Shown here one piece after another: positions 40,001 through 55,000 of a stretch of 64,000 bases of DNA. The stretch lies in contig VWZX01010725.1 of assembly GCA_013399015.1 (NCBI GenBank), forward strand, positions 5,331 to 69,330, in the 5' to 3' direction. How positions within the stretch are numbered: position 1 is the stretch's first letter; the number at the start of each line of letters is the position of its first letter. Origin of the DNA: Galbula dea (Eukaryota > Chordata > Aves > Piciformes > Galbulidae). Under the pieces are notes generated by a model. The model saw only the letters and a program-made list of their open reading frames with translations. It did not search any database and was not told where the DNA came from. Position numbers and translations under genes: made by a program.

Positions 40001-43000
40001 TAGTCAAAGAATTGGAAAGTTGGAAAGAAGGGAGACATTTTTTGTAATTGACATGTTTTGATGCCATTAAAATGAAATTAAACCAAATAGCCCATTTCCC
40101 CAGTTTTCCCTCTTACATATATAAAGAAGAAATCTTTAAAATTTAATGTGTTAAATGAAAGCTCCTTTTTTGTTGGTTCACTGCCTGAAATAGCACAGGT
40201 TGATATCTAATTTCTAAAAATCTTATTCATATTAATCAAAATTGAGCTTTTATTATGTCAAAGCCAATTAATATTTCTGGCCTCTTTAGTTTTTGATCCA
40301 TTAATCTTGTATACTTGAGTGTATATGAGAAAAAAGGACTTTACTTGAGGTCACAGTAGGAATTCGACAGAGTTTTAGGAAGGTTAGAGGTGAACATGTC
40401 CTTTTTTTTAGTTACCTTTTTTTTCCAGTTAGGCTGTTGTGTCCTGCATAATATATCAACAGTTTTTTCTTGTAGAACACAAGTATAGTTAAAGACAGTC
40501 CAGTAATGCTTGTTTATCTTCCTGATGTTTGAATCCTAAACAGAGATCCCTAACCTTAACTTTGAACAGTTTCTATTCTTTTCATTATCTGATTGATATT
40601 TGATATTTACAGTCAAGTTCAAATAGGTCTCCTTAAAAATAATTTTTTACAGATTGAAAGACATGATAACTGTGCATATGACTACTTGGAAATTCGAGAT
40701 GGTATGAATGAGAACAGTCCTTTAATTGGTCACTTTTGTGGCTATGACAAGCCAGAAGATATTAGATCTACCTCTAATACCCTATGGATGAAGTTTGTTT
40801 CTGATGGAACCGTTAACAAAGCAGGGTTTGCAGCTAACTTTTTTAAAGGTAAATGTTAAAGCATGTTTTGCAAACTGTGAACTGCTTATCACTTGGTTTG
40901 GTACTGGAAAAATTATGACAGGATATTAAAAATGTTTCTCCAACCACTTTTACTAGTATCAGTTCTGTACTGTGTACATCCAATTTTATCAAAGCAAAAC
41001 AGTAAAGGTATTTGAATCTCCTTGTAAAATATAACCAAAGAATGAAGTAACATATTCAGTGCAACTTCTTACTCTCTTCAAGGTCAAATAAACAGCTTAG
41101 TTTTGAAACATCTTCAAAACACACCTAATCCAGTGACAAATGGCTTTTTTGACATTGCGTTATGAAATGTAAAATTAAATAGTATAATCACAAACAGGTC
41201 TTTTCTTTTAAGGTTTTTCCTTTGTCTGAATATTGTGGGTTTGCAAATTGATTTGTTGAACTCTGCTGCTTTATCAGTTTTTTACTTTCTGTGAGCAAGG
41301 AAAAAACCAAAAAAAAACCAGCTGAGACATAATAGTGACCAACAGCCTCACAGTCTTCCTCCAGGTTTTGTTTGTTTGTTTGTTTGTTTGTTTTTGAGGG
41401 AGGGAGCTATAACTGCAGATGTATCTGCAGCATTTGGTGCATGGGGAGTGTTTCATTCCTACACTGTTCTGCCCATGACCCAATGGAAGCCACTAGTAGT
41501 ATTGTGGCTATTGGACACCTGAAACACAGGACACATCACCAGCAGAACCTTTTTGCTCTTTGGAAAAGCCACAGGCTGGGGCTTTTTTCATCATAACTGT
41601 TATTTTCAGTGTAGACTATTATAACCTTCAAGGCTGTAGGTATGAGGGTGGGAGCTCTGTTTTATTTCTAAGAAATTACTTGTCCTGGTGTAAGGAAACA
41701 ATATTTCAACATCTGAGGAATATTTTAACAATGAATCTCATGGGTATACTTCAGTGCTTGTAGAGATAATACATTATTCCTTTCCCTCCCCCATCCCTGG
41801 TGCGTCTTGTTCTCTTTAATATCAGTAGAATGAAAACCTGGGATTTGAGGATTCTGTTAATCTGTTTTTGAGTATGAATTTGGGATAATGCACAAATTGA
41901 TTCTGAGAGAGATAAAGTGCCTTTCAAGTGACCCTGCTGTGGATTTTCAATCTTTCTTTCAATACTTTATACACTCTTTAGATAACAGCTGCCTGAATTA
42001 TCACATGCTGCCCACAAAATGTTTATAAATTAGATCTGCAGCTGTCAGTAGGTATTGTTGTAAAAACAAAACAAACAAAAAACCACACAAACCCCCAAAA
42101 CATCAACCAAACAAAACCAAACAAAAACCCACCACCTAAACCTCACAAAGGACAAATTTTTATTTTCTACATTGCAAGTCTCCTTAGCATTTGAAAATCC
42201 TTTAGTCACCAACCACAGTATGTTATGTAGTACATCTTACAATGTCATGCATACAACTTTCTGAATATTGATATGGCAGTTACAGCTAAGGAAGGTAATT
42301 GTTTGACATGTTTTTGCATTCTTCCCTGTCTTGGTAGAGGAAGATGAATGTGCCAAACCTGACAATGGTGGCTGTGAGCAGCGCTGTGTAAATACTCTGG
42401 GCAGTTACCAGTGCGCCTGTGATCCTGGCTATGAACTTGGTCCTGACAAAAAGAGTTGTGAAGGTACAGTGCATTACTGTGTTAAAAAGGGCTCTCAAAG
42501 CTCACTGAGTGCTGTCTCTTGGATGAAATGCTACACCTTTCATATAGTCTGTCCTAACAGTGTGAGATCTGTGGCAGTCAACCTGGATAAGTAGTGGTGC
42601 CAGAGTAATGTCTGTCCACAGCAGTTCATGTCTGAATCATCCAATGTCCGTCAGTAATTTAGCTTTACATATTTTGCTGTTAGTTGATTGGGAATGATGC
42701 AAAGCAGAACTTCCAAACCACTTGTTACATTATTCATATTCATTAAAGCAAAGTCTCCCACCATGCATAAGGAGACAATTATCAGCAGAGCCACTGTCTC
42801 AGAATCTGAGTATTTAACAATCCTTGTGAACATCTCTAACTGGAGTGTGACTGGGAAGCTGGCAGGTTTGAATGACAAAATCCTTTATTCTAACTCAAAG
42901 CTCAGGAAATCCTCCTCAGTCCCGGTTAGATTGTGGACTTTTCTTGCTGGAAACAAATTCTACTTTTCAGAGTGAATAAAACATGTTCAAATAATCATTT

Positions 43001-46000
43001 GGAGAAATAAAAATCCAGTAAGTGGGAGTCTATGTAAACATAGGATTGGACTGAGATAAATGTTTGCATTCTGTACGTATTTCATACCAAAGGAAAGAAG
43101 CAAAAGCTCTTTGATTATTACACGCCAAAAAATGTTTGATTTTTATTCATACACTAAAGACATACTGGGTTCTCACCAAGCTCGCTGTTTTTTTCAGGTA
43201 TTGTCATGTCTGTTCCCCCCAACTTTAATAGTTAACACAATGGAAAAACAGTTTATTTAGATATCTGCATATTGGGTGTTATGCAGAAAATAAGATTAAG
43301 CTAAGGGGGGCCATGAAGACAGAGGTTTGATCTCTGGACCTCTGATCATCACCCCGGATTTATGTAAGGAATTTGGTTTAGTCTGCCTGCTGACCTAAGT
43401 TAGAATATTAGGGAGGATTACCAGTCTTTCAGAAAACTTCCCTCTGCCTCCAAAAAAATAAAGAAGTAATAGCTCCCTGCATCCAACAGAAAAAAAAACT
43501 CTGGCAAAAAGAGAAGTGACTCAAAGTAATGCAGTGTGGAGCAAAACCACTGAGCTATCCCTAAAAGTGTGCATGCGTTTGTTCCATGTGATGTAGTGCT
43601 TGTTATGTGTAGATGCTGCTTGGGATTTCTGGATTAAAATCAGTGTACTCACAGTGAATATAACATCCTAGTTACAGTTTGGGAATTTCAGGGGTGACCT
43701 AGCTATATTAATTCATGCATGATGAGAGAGTAGAAGCCTTTAACACAGAAACTCTGTCCAATGCATCACTGCAGTATTGACATGCACAGAAAAATTACTT
43801 CATGGTCATCCATCAAAATCTCTCCTGCTGGCAGCATATTAGAAAATTTCAAGATTTTTTTTCAGTATTTCCACATTTCCCATCATTGCCTCAAGAAACA
43901 GTGGAGTGACTTTGAAAAGCAGAAATTGAAAACTAGCAGTAGTTGTCCTGACTCAGACTGGAGTAAAGCTTGTGTCGTCCTAGTACAGTCTATAAACCTG
44001 TGTCTGGTCTTTTTTTACATACTGAGCTGTGAGCTAGGGGTCTTAGTCTCCCACCTTGATCAGATTACCTTCATGTGCATACCAAGAAGTGTTCTGCATG
44101 GAAAGCTAGGTGCCAGGAAGAAGAGTGGTATGTATCTGAGTTGGCCAAATGATCTCTGACACAGAAACTGGAGAGTTCACCCAGGTATGTTACATGAGGT
44201 AGACGCAGTATGTGAGACCATCAGCTAGACAGGAACAGCCAGTTTTTAAAGCATTCAGCATTAGCAGAGAGCAATTGGAAGAAAGTGGAGCTTCTCCCCA
44301 CCAGCTCTTTAGAAAGAGATTTATGGATGATTTAAAGTGTTGTCATTGTGCTGTATTGGTATCAATGGAGCAGGGTGTGATAAGGATCCTCTGTAAATCC
44401 CTTTACTTTCCTTTTAATAAATACATAAATAGTCAGATAGAAAAGATTAATGTGTTGATGCATTCACAAACATAGTACAGTATTGTTGTGTTGTACAGAG
44501 GTGATTGTTCACAGTATATTTGGAAATAATAGGTGTTTTCTCTATTCCTTTAACATCCATACTTCAGCAAGTGTAACTGTGACTGAAGAGTACGTGACTG
44601 CTATCCCAAAGAAGTTGACCCTATCTAGTAGGTTATGGGAGGCTTATATAGCTCTATAAGCTTGGACAGGTAGGGCTGATTCTGGATCAATAATGACAGA
44701 GAGAAACTGGGGAAATGTGGAGCACATGTTAAGCATCTCAGAAGACAGGTGGTCAAGGTCTTGGGAGGGTGATGAGGTCAGAAGACTTGCATGGGAAAAG
44801 CTGTGAGAGAATAACCAGAGTCTCTGGAGGGAAGGGAAAAGGAATTAATATGATAATGCCTTGTGTAGTCCTGAAACTTATCTCTGTTCACAAAACTGCA
44901 AGCTGTTCAAGATAGGGGCTGTCTTTTTGTCTTTGTTTGCACCAAGCATGACAAAACAAGATTCTGGTTAGTTTGGGCATTACAGCAGTATAAGTAATGA
45001 GAGGACTGAATCTTCTCAGTGTGCTTCTGTTTATAGCAAAACACGGTTTCAGTCAAGAAACGATGCTTTCCCTTTTAATTTTACAGCTGCTTGTGGAGGA
45101 CTCCTGACAAAGCCAAATGGGACTATAACCTCACCAGGGTGGCCCAAAGAGTATCCTCCAAACAAAAACTGTTTGTGGCAGGTGGTTGCCCCGACGCAGT
45201 ATCGAATTTCAATGAAGTTTGAGTTTTTTGAGTTAGAAGGGAATGAAGTAAGTAACTGAACGAAAAGCTGCACAATCTGTTTCGTGCTAAACCATTTTGC
45301 GAATGTTCAAAAGCAGATATTGCAATATAAAAACTTTTCTGACCTTTCATACACTGACAATAACCTTAGATATTACCAGTTTTGTTTTGAGACTGTTGCT
45401 GGATTCTTTCAAAACAACCATGGAGAGAATAAGCTCTCTTTTACGTTTTGTCTAAATGTATATGTATTACAAGAAATTTAAAAGAAGTGTTCTCCATTGA
45501 GTCTCAGATGACTTTTTTTTAATCAATAAAGTAAAACACAGCAAATGACTAAGGCATATTTGAAATAATTAAGGAGAAAAAATATCTGGAGAAACAAAAT
45601 AATTTTTACAGACTATGACTACAAAGAATACAATAAGCTGCGATTAGTGACAGAGTGAGGTAGCATTTAAATCACTTACAAGTATCTCATAGGGGGAATA
45701 TTTTAAAAGGACCAGTATCAGAAATAAGGCACAGTAAAACAATAGCAGTATTTGATCTATGCAGCTCCCAGAGGCACGGGGAGTCTCATGTCCAGGTGGG
45801 GAACAGTGGCAGGGCAGAGCCCTCCATGTGGTAAGAAGGGCTGCTCCCTATAGCTTCAAATAAAATGGTTATTGGGTATGAAACAGTAAAACAGGGGTTT
45901 CAACATCAACTTTTCAGCCTCTGTTCTGCTTCCTACACACTGCTCTGTCAGACCATTGAGTTCATTTGCCAACCTTTAGCCATAATGTACTGTAGCCATT

Positions 46001-49000
46001 AAATTTATCTGGGTGTTCTTCACCTGTCATTAAGAACTCAAATCCCAGGACATATTTTCTGACTTAGTAAATTTGTAGCAAGATATGTGATATGAGGATT
46101 GGCCGTGTTTTGGGCATGACATCTGAAGTGGTAAAAGCTTGAATTTAATTTGTAACTAAGAAGAAACATAGCTATGGCTTCTCCAAAATATCTTAAAATT
46201 ATTTGCAGAGGTAGTACTGTGAGATTTTTTAAAAAATAATTTGTGGTGAGTTTTGAAGTCCATGAGATTCTAACTTTTAATGATTTATATGGCAGTCATT
46301 TCTTCTTATCATTGTTGTAAGAACTGCAGAAGGTGTAATAAAAATTTATAAATCCCCCAAAATTAAGATTTAGTTACCATTTGAACAAATGGCAAAACAT
46401 TTTTCCTACACTTTCTTGATACTTAAGCCAGGTTTGCAGGAAAGATATCTAGAGTGTAATGAAATTAACTCAGTTTTCTAAGGTCATTAAAAACACATAA
46501 TGTACGTAAGTGGATATGAAAAATGTATATATAATGTTTTCCAACATTTAGAACTTTGGTTTGATCCTCTCCTGTGATACTAAATCTCATCTTTATAGTA
46601 TTAAATAGTACTACTAAGAATGGTACATGTGAAAATCAGAACCAGTATATAATACCCAGAACAACCTAATACATTGCTTGAGTGCAGACATAAAACGTAT
46701 ACATTTAGCAAACGGTCTCATTTTTTTCACTATTGTAGGAGCTCCATTTAGAACCAAGGTTAATATGTTTTTTCCAGTATTACAATTTTCATATTTTACA
46801 CTTGCAATTTACAATTTTAGTTACATTTAAATTGTATTTTTAAAAAATATATAGTGTAATATGAACAAAATTAGACCTATGAAGTTACGTTTACTTTCTA
46901 ATCTAAAGCTATAAAACCATCAAAACTCACCTTTGATATATTGCTGAAATTGACAGGATTTATTAATGTTGTGAAGCATATTTGAAAATCATATGGTTTA
47001 ACATAAATTCATGTTAGAGTTATTTTAAATATGTATGTGGCAGTAACTCATTTTACAAATATTTGTTATTCATGTTACTTAAAAGTAGTTTAAACTAAAT
47101 TAGTCACTTTCCAACTCTTCAACATGTGAATATTTTTCCAGTAACAGTGACAAATTAATCTACATCTAGAATATATTATATTAAAAACAATGGGAAATGT
47201 TGGCAATTATTTAACATTTCATAGGGGGAGAGAGGAATAAAGGCCAAAACATCAATTTTTATAGTTTTCTTCCAGCTCCCCTGACATTTCTTTTTTTACT
47301 AGAAATTATGATTTATCAAATACGACTTAGATTTAATGGACAACCTAAGCTCTGTATGAATCCTCCAGGTCACTGTTTTCACTTAAGCTATTAATTGCAG
47401 AAAACTGGGATGTTTTTTATTAAATGATTGATAGTTGAGCCTAAGAAGCTTAGAAGTTTTCGGGTGAAAGGCTTTAGGTTGACCAAGGGATTATACACTG
47501 AAAGTATTATCATGAGTAGTAGGCCTTGCATAAAGCTTTTGTATTACATTATTTTATTTTTAACCTTTTAATGAAAATGACATGCATGAGCCTTCCAAAT
47601 TATGGCTATGCTGTTGTTAAAGAAAGATGAGTGGGTTTAATAGTGCAGATTTATATATTTGTAAATAAATTAATATATCTTCAATACATTACAGTAAAAA
47701 ATTATCTTAAGTTTTAAGTGAAAATAAATATATTTTAGAAAATGTATGAGAGGCAAATACCAGAAAGTTCGTAGATTCTGGGCATGTGATTTATAGCACA
47801 AAAGCAGCTGTTATTTTTAGGGTGAATAGTTCTAGATTTTATCTCACTGTAAATGCTACTAAGCATCTTGAAATTTAGATACTAAACACAATATCTAGCA
47901 AAACAAAGTTTTGAATGTAATGCGTAGTATAGCTATGTCCTAGTGACCTTAAAATATTGTTAGACAAAATCTGTGAATGTTTGCAAGCATTTACAAATGT
48001 TTTCAGAGTCAGGTAAAAGTGAAAAAAGCTATTACTAATCTATTGTGCTATTACCTATTGTATAGTTGTATCTGTAAATATCTATTATTAGCATGTACCA
48101 ATCAGAGTTCTTGCATTTCTAAACAACTTCATGCTTTTCTTTTGGTTAGCCAAAAAGATACTTTTTTTTTCCCCCCCTCAGGTTTGTAAATATGATTATG
48201 TGGAGATTCGTAGTGGCCTTTCTTCTGATTCTAAACTACATGGTAAATTCTGCGGTACAGAAGTGCCTGAAGTTATCACCTCTCAGTACAACAACATGCG
48301 AATTGAGTTCAGGTCTGACAACACTGTGTCAAAAAAAGGCTTCAAGGCACACTTCTTCTCAGGTATAGAAAATTACTCTTGTGAACCTGTGACTGTCTCT
48401 AAGTGTACACTAAGTGGAGTGAATACTATATTTTGGTATAAAAGCGAATGCCCTTTTTTCATGGTAACTTAAAGAAGATAAGTTTTAAATTAGTCCATTG
48501 ATTGTTAGAGTAAGTTCATAAGTCAGGGATAAGTCTGAGCAAATGTATCTTTTTTAATGAGTAGAAATGTATTATGTGTCCTAGATATAGAATATATCTA
48601 ATCCCTTTCAAAGAAAGATAATTTGATGCAAAGTATATACATTTATTGAATGCTTCACAATACATTTCTGACATAGTCACTTCTCTCATTTTGTACAAGT
48701 TTAGATACTTTGTATTTTATTTTTATTCTTTCTCAATTATTTTCTGGTTGTTATCATTTCTAGCAGATTCTGTTCCTGTATGTTATCTGGTTTTCTTCTT
48801 TTGACAATATTTTCTGATCAAAACAGAAACTTTGGAATGCTTGAGACAAACATCTGAACTTTTAAGTATCTAAAAAGAGGTTTTAATCTCTGAATAATTC
48901 ACCAGACAAAACTCTCATGGCTGTCAGAAAGCACTATAACTTTCTAACCTCTGAATTCCTTAATATGTACACAATATGGTCTGTCAGTGAAGAATGAACT

Positions 49001-52000
49001 TGAAACTTCAAGTACTTTGGCTTTTGGGGAGAGATTGCTGATCACTGCTCAGCTGATGAAGTGGGGTTTTTTTGTTTGGTTGGTTTTTTTCCCCTATTTA
49101 TATACTTGTCTTCAGAATACAATACTCACAGAGTTATATCTATGGAGGAATTCTTAAAAATAATACCTAAAATACTTGCTGGAAGGCATTTAAGAGTTTT
49201 ATTAATTAAATCACAATAGAATATGTGTAAACATTAGTTATAAAGACATATCATGAAAAAAACAATAATGAGTAAAACACTGCATCTTGCACTCTATTCA
49301 CTAATAAAGTGCTTATGAAGTCCTCAGAAAGAGAGTCAGGTGGATAACTCAATTTGAAGGTTAGAAACTGTAGTGTGCTCCTCAAGCACAGCCAAAGAAC
49401 TTTTATTTTGCAGCTCTTTTGGTGTGAATTCTGCAGCCACAGCTATAGTTGAGAAAGCATGGCCCAGCTCCAGCAATCTGAGTTTTGGGTGGCTGCAACC
49501 TGCTATGATAAACTGTGAAAGCAAACAGTGACATAGGACAGCAGATGACCTGTGTTAGGAAGGTATTTATGTTGATATAAGACAACATGTACATTTTTGG
49601 CTGCAAAATGGTGTTAACAGCCAGATAGGTGCTACTGGAAAGTGGGAGAAACTTTTTTTTTCAATGTTCTGTAACATTTACATTAGGTGGGGCAGTTCTG
49701 AAGAAAGCTGTTGGGAGCTGTTGCAGGGATCTAGCTAACCTCCAGAGATAGTCTTGTGTATTTATAATCAAGTGTCATGGATAGAGAAGAAACTAAGGAG
49801 TCATGATATATTAATTTTTGAAAACTTTGATTATTTTTAAATGATATTAGGCTTCTAAGTTAAAAGGTTCCAGTAATTAGGTTTTTAGTTTTTCCCCTGT
49901 CTTCTGTCCTCCTTCTCTCTTCTCTTGTCACAAGACAGTGACCTATTGCAGTTTGCCATAAAATTAAAGGAGTGTAAAATAGCTTCATTAATTTAGCTAG
50001 AGAAGAAAAGAGATTATTATATATATGTATATATAGAAATATATTCTTTTTCTCTTATGTTACCAAAAGATAGCCTAATGATTTCTTTAAATTAGTCTCT
50101 TTGAAGTGGTATGATTAATAGACAGTGATAATATCATGAAACTGCTTCTATTTTTCGTAAGTTTTAGAGTTATTTCAGTGTTTAAAATAAACATGACTCT
50201 TTACATGATCATTCAAATGTATATGGTGTTTGATGTAATACAGAAATGAGGTTTGTTAGGATATTTGGGTTTTCTTGGGTAATGATTCCTTGAGCAGTTA
50301 AAAAGAGAAAGCTAGAATGTTTCTAGCCTTGTGCAAATTTATTTTGGAGCACAAACTCATCTCTGGTGCCATCCTGGTACATTTTTTTCCACAGACAAGA
50401 AAGCTGCTTGCAAAGAAAAAACTTTTTTTGAATCTTGCAAGGACTTGGTACAGGTGCCTTCAGGCCGAGTGCATATAATTCACAGACTGGTGGCCTCTGA
50501 GGGTCTCGGAGGTACGACCATTTGTCCTCTGAATGATTCAATCTAACATTTTGTTGAGGAAGGATCTTTCTCTGATCTGAGTACTGAAATGAGAAAAAAA
50601 AGTATCCATTCAGAACTGGGAGACTCACTTCTATCTGTCAGTATAACAAATGGCTTTGTGTTTACATGACAAAACATTTGTTCCTATAACTAATACACAC
50701 TAATTGTTTTTTTCATGAATTTTGAAACTGGACAATCAATTTGACAGAAAGTCTGTTCTGAATTGTGAAGTGTGAGCAAAGCTTGTTCAACACTTTCATC
50801 CTTGATTAACCACGTACAATCCATTACTGTAGTTCAAATGTATTTCAAAGCTGCTTCTTTCTACCTTCTGTCCATTGTTTTGTCTCTGAGGAGGTCTAAT
50901 ATGGGATTGATTGCTTATGCACTTGTCTTTAAAGAGATTATTTTACAAAACATAAGCCTATTTAACGTTAAAATTCTTTTCAGTATTTTCACGCAGTTTG
51001 GTGGAAGATGAAAATGGACAGGGCTTTTATTTAGATTTTGTGTTCCTGCTCTGTACTTGAAAGCCTAGCTTGAATGCATTTTAAGCTTGCCTTCCCTTTA
51101 CTTTGCTGTTTTGCTAGAAAACTGCACACTAATGCTTTAGAGGGGAAATTTAAGATTTTTGGTCATATTGTATCCGTTTCATTTGGTTATTTCTATTCTT
51201 CACTTGCAACATGGAATTTAATTATGATAGTGCTTGCTTTTGCAAAGATGAAAGTTTATAACTTTTGTTTGAAATTAAATTGATTTGCTACCTCAGTTTG
51301 GGACTTGCATTGCAAGGTGCATAAATACTGTACCGTGGAGCTTTTATGCTTCTTTCATCATCAAAATGACAACAAGTATAAGCCTTTGGATGTATGACTC
51401 TGGGAGCTACCTGTGTTTTTGACTATTTCTTGACCTTCAAATCTGTTCACACCTGTGGAAACTTCCAAAAATTGTCAGTGCAAGCAGATTTGAGATTTGC
51501 AGGACAAAATGTAGTGAATGCTTGGATTTGACTTGCAGAATTTATACATAAATATGCATTACCTTCATGTATTGTAAGTAGAAATTCATTTTTATGGAAA
51601 CACCTGCAAGTCAGTGGGCAAGGGCTGCATACATTTTGGCAGATAAAGCTGAAGTGTATGCAAATCTAATGCAAACTTCCTTTGTAGTGTTACTGAATAT
51701 AAGCAGTAAAGGCAGGGGGAAAAATGCACTAGTAAGACACTAAAAAGAGATTTGAATTACCCGTGGTGGCTTGTAATATGTAGAAATTCTTACTGTGCCT
51801 ACTGAAGTCAGAAATATCATATTACCTTTTCTGGAGATAATGCTCATTGCTGATTTCCAAGGTACAAGGCTGAAGGTAGTGAATGATCTGCATTCCAGCC
51901 CTGCAACAACTGAATTCTGGGATGACCACAATTTCTTTGCTCTTTTTCCTTTTCTCTTTTGCATGTTGAAATGACACATTTTGTAAGATACAGGTTTTTT

Positions 52001-55000
52001 AATATGTGTTTATATGTATATTTATATAAGCATATATTATATCTCAAGACATATATGTCTGTACATATATATAGGTATGTATATACAGGTGCATACATAC
52101 ATTCATGTATGTATGTATATGTGTACGTCATGAGCAGTCTGCCTCTATTAAACAGACCAGCTTCACCTAAAATGATAACATCTGAATGACATAGAATGAC
52201 ATAGCAGCTGAAGCTTCTTGCTAGAATGACAGCCTATTAATCCAGCTTGGCTTTTGTCCATGCAAGAAATTTGTAGCTGTTTAATGCAGGTCATATTTCC
52301 TCCTCTACTGTCTGCTTTACTTCTAACATACTAAAAGCACTTTTGAAGGGTAGTGTGTTAATAAACAGAACTATGTACTATATTGTAGATCTCCCTGAAA
52401 TAGCTACTTCCAATTTCTTTTGTATGTTTTTCAGTCAAGTGTTTTTCTTTTTGTGATGTTCTGTAATGTCCAGACTCATTAAAAATACAGCACACTGTCA
52501 CTCTGCTAGGAAAAAAAAAATCAGTTTGCTATAAAGTTTATATTAAACCCTTCTTTTCTGGCATGTTTAATGCACAGAGCTTGAAATCTTGTTTGGCCTA
52601 CAGATTTCTTTCAAAACACCACCACTAAATTGTGGGAATTTGCATAAAGTTGCAATGCTTCATTTGTTGTCTATAAATTACAGTCCTGGTGTTTACTGAA
52701 ATAAAGCTTTGGATGAGATATTTATGAATTTTTTACCATCTAGACCACTTGAAAATGTAAACACTGGTAACTGTCTTATCTTCTGTCTCTTTAGGAACTA
52801 TTCCTTATTTCTTAGAAAGATGAGACAGACTATCAAACACTGGAACAGGCTGCCCAGGGAAGTGGTCTAATCACTGTCCTTGGAAGTATTAAAACAATGT
52901 GTAGATGTGGTATTTGAGGTCATGGTTTAGTGGTGTGCATGGTAGTGTTAGAATAATGATTGGACTTGGTCTCAGAGGTCTTTTCCAACCATAACGATGA
53001 TTCTATGGTGCAAGGTTGTGGACTAAACAATGAGGGGCTAGAACTAAGCTACCATGAAACTGCCATAGTAAGAAGAGTGACCGTGCCTTAGCTTATCATC
53101 TTCTGGACCCAAACACTGTGCTAAATCTTTTTACTTTTGGTAACAAGGACTACTGCTAGCTTTGATGTTTACCTGACCTTGTTTTTTGTTTCCTAGACAA
53201 GGATGAGTGTTCAAAGGACAATGGTGGCTGCCAACATGAGTGCATCAACACAGTAGGAAGCTATGTTTGCCAGTGCCGAAATGGATTTGTGCTACATGAA
53301 AATAAACATGACTGCAAGGAGGGTAAGTAGTAAGTTATTTGGATGGTCAATTATACAACTGGCTTGCAGAAAGTTCTTTACAGCTCTTCTCAAAAAACCA
53401 AACAAACAAAAAACAGAAAGGAAAGAAAAGACCTAAGTAATGGGAGCTTAGATAACTGGGCCTAAACACTTCCCCACCCATCGTTTCCCATTCCCTCTAT
53501 CCCCAGTGCTTGTGTGTGTCTGTGTTTGTGGTTCACAGGAATGCAGTTTGGAAAACTTGGGATCATTGGCAGTAAGTGCTACTCGTTTTTAAGGAGCAGG
53601 TAGATGTGGTTCTTCAGGGGATGATTTAGGGATAAGAGTAGTGTAGGGCTACCGGTTGGACTAGATGATCTTGAGGGTCCTTTCCAACCGTTAAAGATTC
53701 TGTGTGATTCTGTGTGTGTGTGTGAAGTGTAGAACATTTAGGACTGTGAGAATAGTATTTATCTAATGCTGTATTAAACACAGGGATTGAATTTCTGGAG
53801 AGAAGCCTGGTAAAGTTGTCATTCACTTCTATCAGTACCAGTTTGTTTCCTCATAGTCAGATTGAAATTATATCTGCCCTTTCCAAGTTTATTTTAGGGG
53901 ACATATTCAGACAATATAAATTCAGATTAAGTCCCTATGCATCTTACTTCCTATCTGCTGTCTCAAGGTGTGGCTACCTCCAAGAAAATGGTAGGCTTTG
54001 GGGTTTAAGTAGAATTAATTATCTGCAAATGAACCTCAATTTGCAATAGCATGTGAGCTACTGTAATTTCTCAGGGCTGTATTCTAGCATGGATTTAATT
54101 TGCAAGATGTGCCCTTTGTGAGTAAATTGCATTTTCACTGGTGTTGAAATGATACTTGCCAGCTCTAAAAGATTGTTGAATAATCCTCTGACATTTATAA
54201 AACAAACTGAGATCATTAAAAAGCTAAATACGAAAATGAAAGTTTTTTTCTTGCCACCTTTAAGCTTTAGTTTTTTGTATTTATTCACAGTGTTTCTAGA
54301 GATTCAGTTACAAAGTGAATGACAAAACTGTTCTTGGTACCTATAGTTTGGTCTTAGCTGTTCTCTGGTTGCATATGTGTCCCTAGAAACTGTGGTTTAG
54401 AAGTAAAAATGTTGCTCTGTAGCCGCAGTATGAAAATTAAGAAGAGAGAAAAGTAAATTGTTCAAGAAATATAATATGAAGTTGGAGTAGCAGGATTTCT
54501 CATATGGTTTTTCATACTTACATGTAGAATGAAGGGAATAGGAAAACATTTGATTAAACTTTAATAGTTATGAATGTTCCTTTAATATTTAGTAATTTTA
54601 AAAAAGACATTCCTTGTAAACAACACTATAAGTTCCAAAACAATCAATAAGCAAGCATGCTGGGTTAACTGACATGAAGTGTGTGCCAGAGGGGAAGAAC
54701 GTGATCGTGCACACTGAAGAACTTGCTTAGCTGTCTTCCTAAAGATCCTTTCCATTTAATTGGTCCTCTAACAAAACAAACAAACAAACAAAAAAGCTTT
54801 CCTGGCTGCCTTTGAATGCAAACCCTCAGACTAACTGATACTATCACTGTTGGTACAGCTGAGTGTGAACAGAAGATCCACAGTCCCAATGGCATCATCA
54901 CGAGTCCCAACTGGCCTGACAAGTATCCCAGTAGAAAGGAGTGCACGTGGGAAATCAGTGCCACCCCCGGGCAGAGGGTCAAATTGGTGAGTTTCTTGCC

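Larger units (their letters stand above)
36773..40652 (+). other. Intron between TLL1 window exons 7 and 8
   Basis: A 3880 nt intron. It holds a CR1 tail remnant (38322-38340) and a stretch rich in G and T (38703-38812). The region 37680-37930 is locally richer in G and C with a 115-codon open frame on the minus strand, but it has no recognisable protein similarity. Confidence 0.88.
40849..42337 (+). other. Intron between TLL1 window exons 8 and 9
   Basis: A 1489 nt intron. It contains a GTTT microsatellite (41367-41393) and a stretch rich in A and C (42061-42140). No gene is seen. Confidence 0.9.
48363..53196 (+). other. Intron between TLL1 window exons 11 and 12
   Basis: A 4834 nt intron. 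It holds a TATG-rich simple repeat (52005-52130) and a CR1 tail fragment (52793-53013). The rest is AT-rich with nothing named. Confidence 0.88.
53323..54858 (+). other. Intron between TLL1 window exons 12 and 13
   Basis: A 1536 nt intron with a CR1 fragment (53585-53725) and an AAAC microsatellite (54771-54795) close to the acceptor. Confidence 0.9.

Noticed and set aside
43761..44159. 132-codon open frame on the + strand in an intron
   Set aside because: No recognisable protein features, and the sequence looks like ordinary AT-rich intron.
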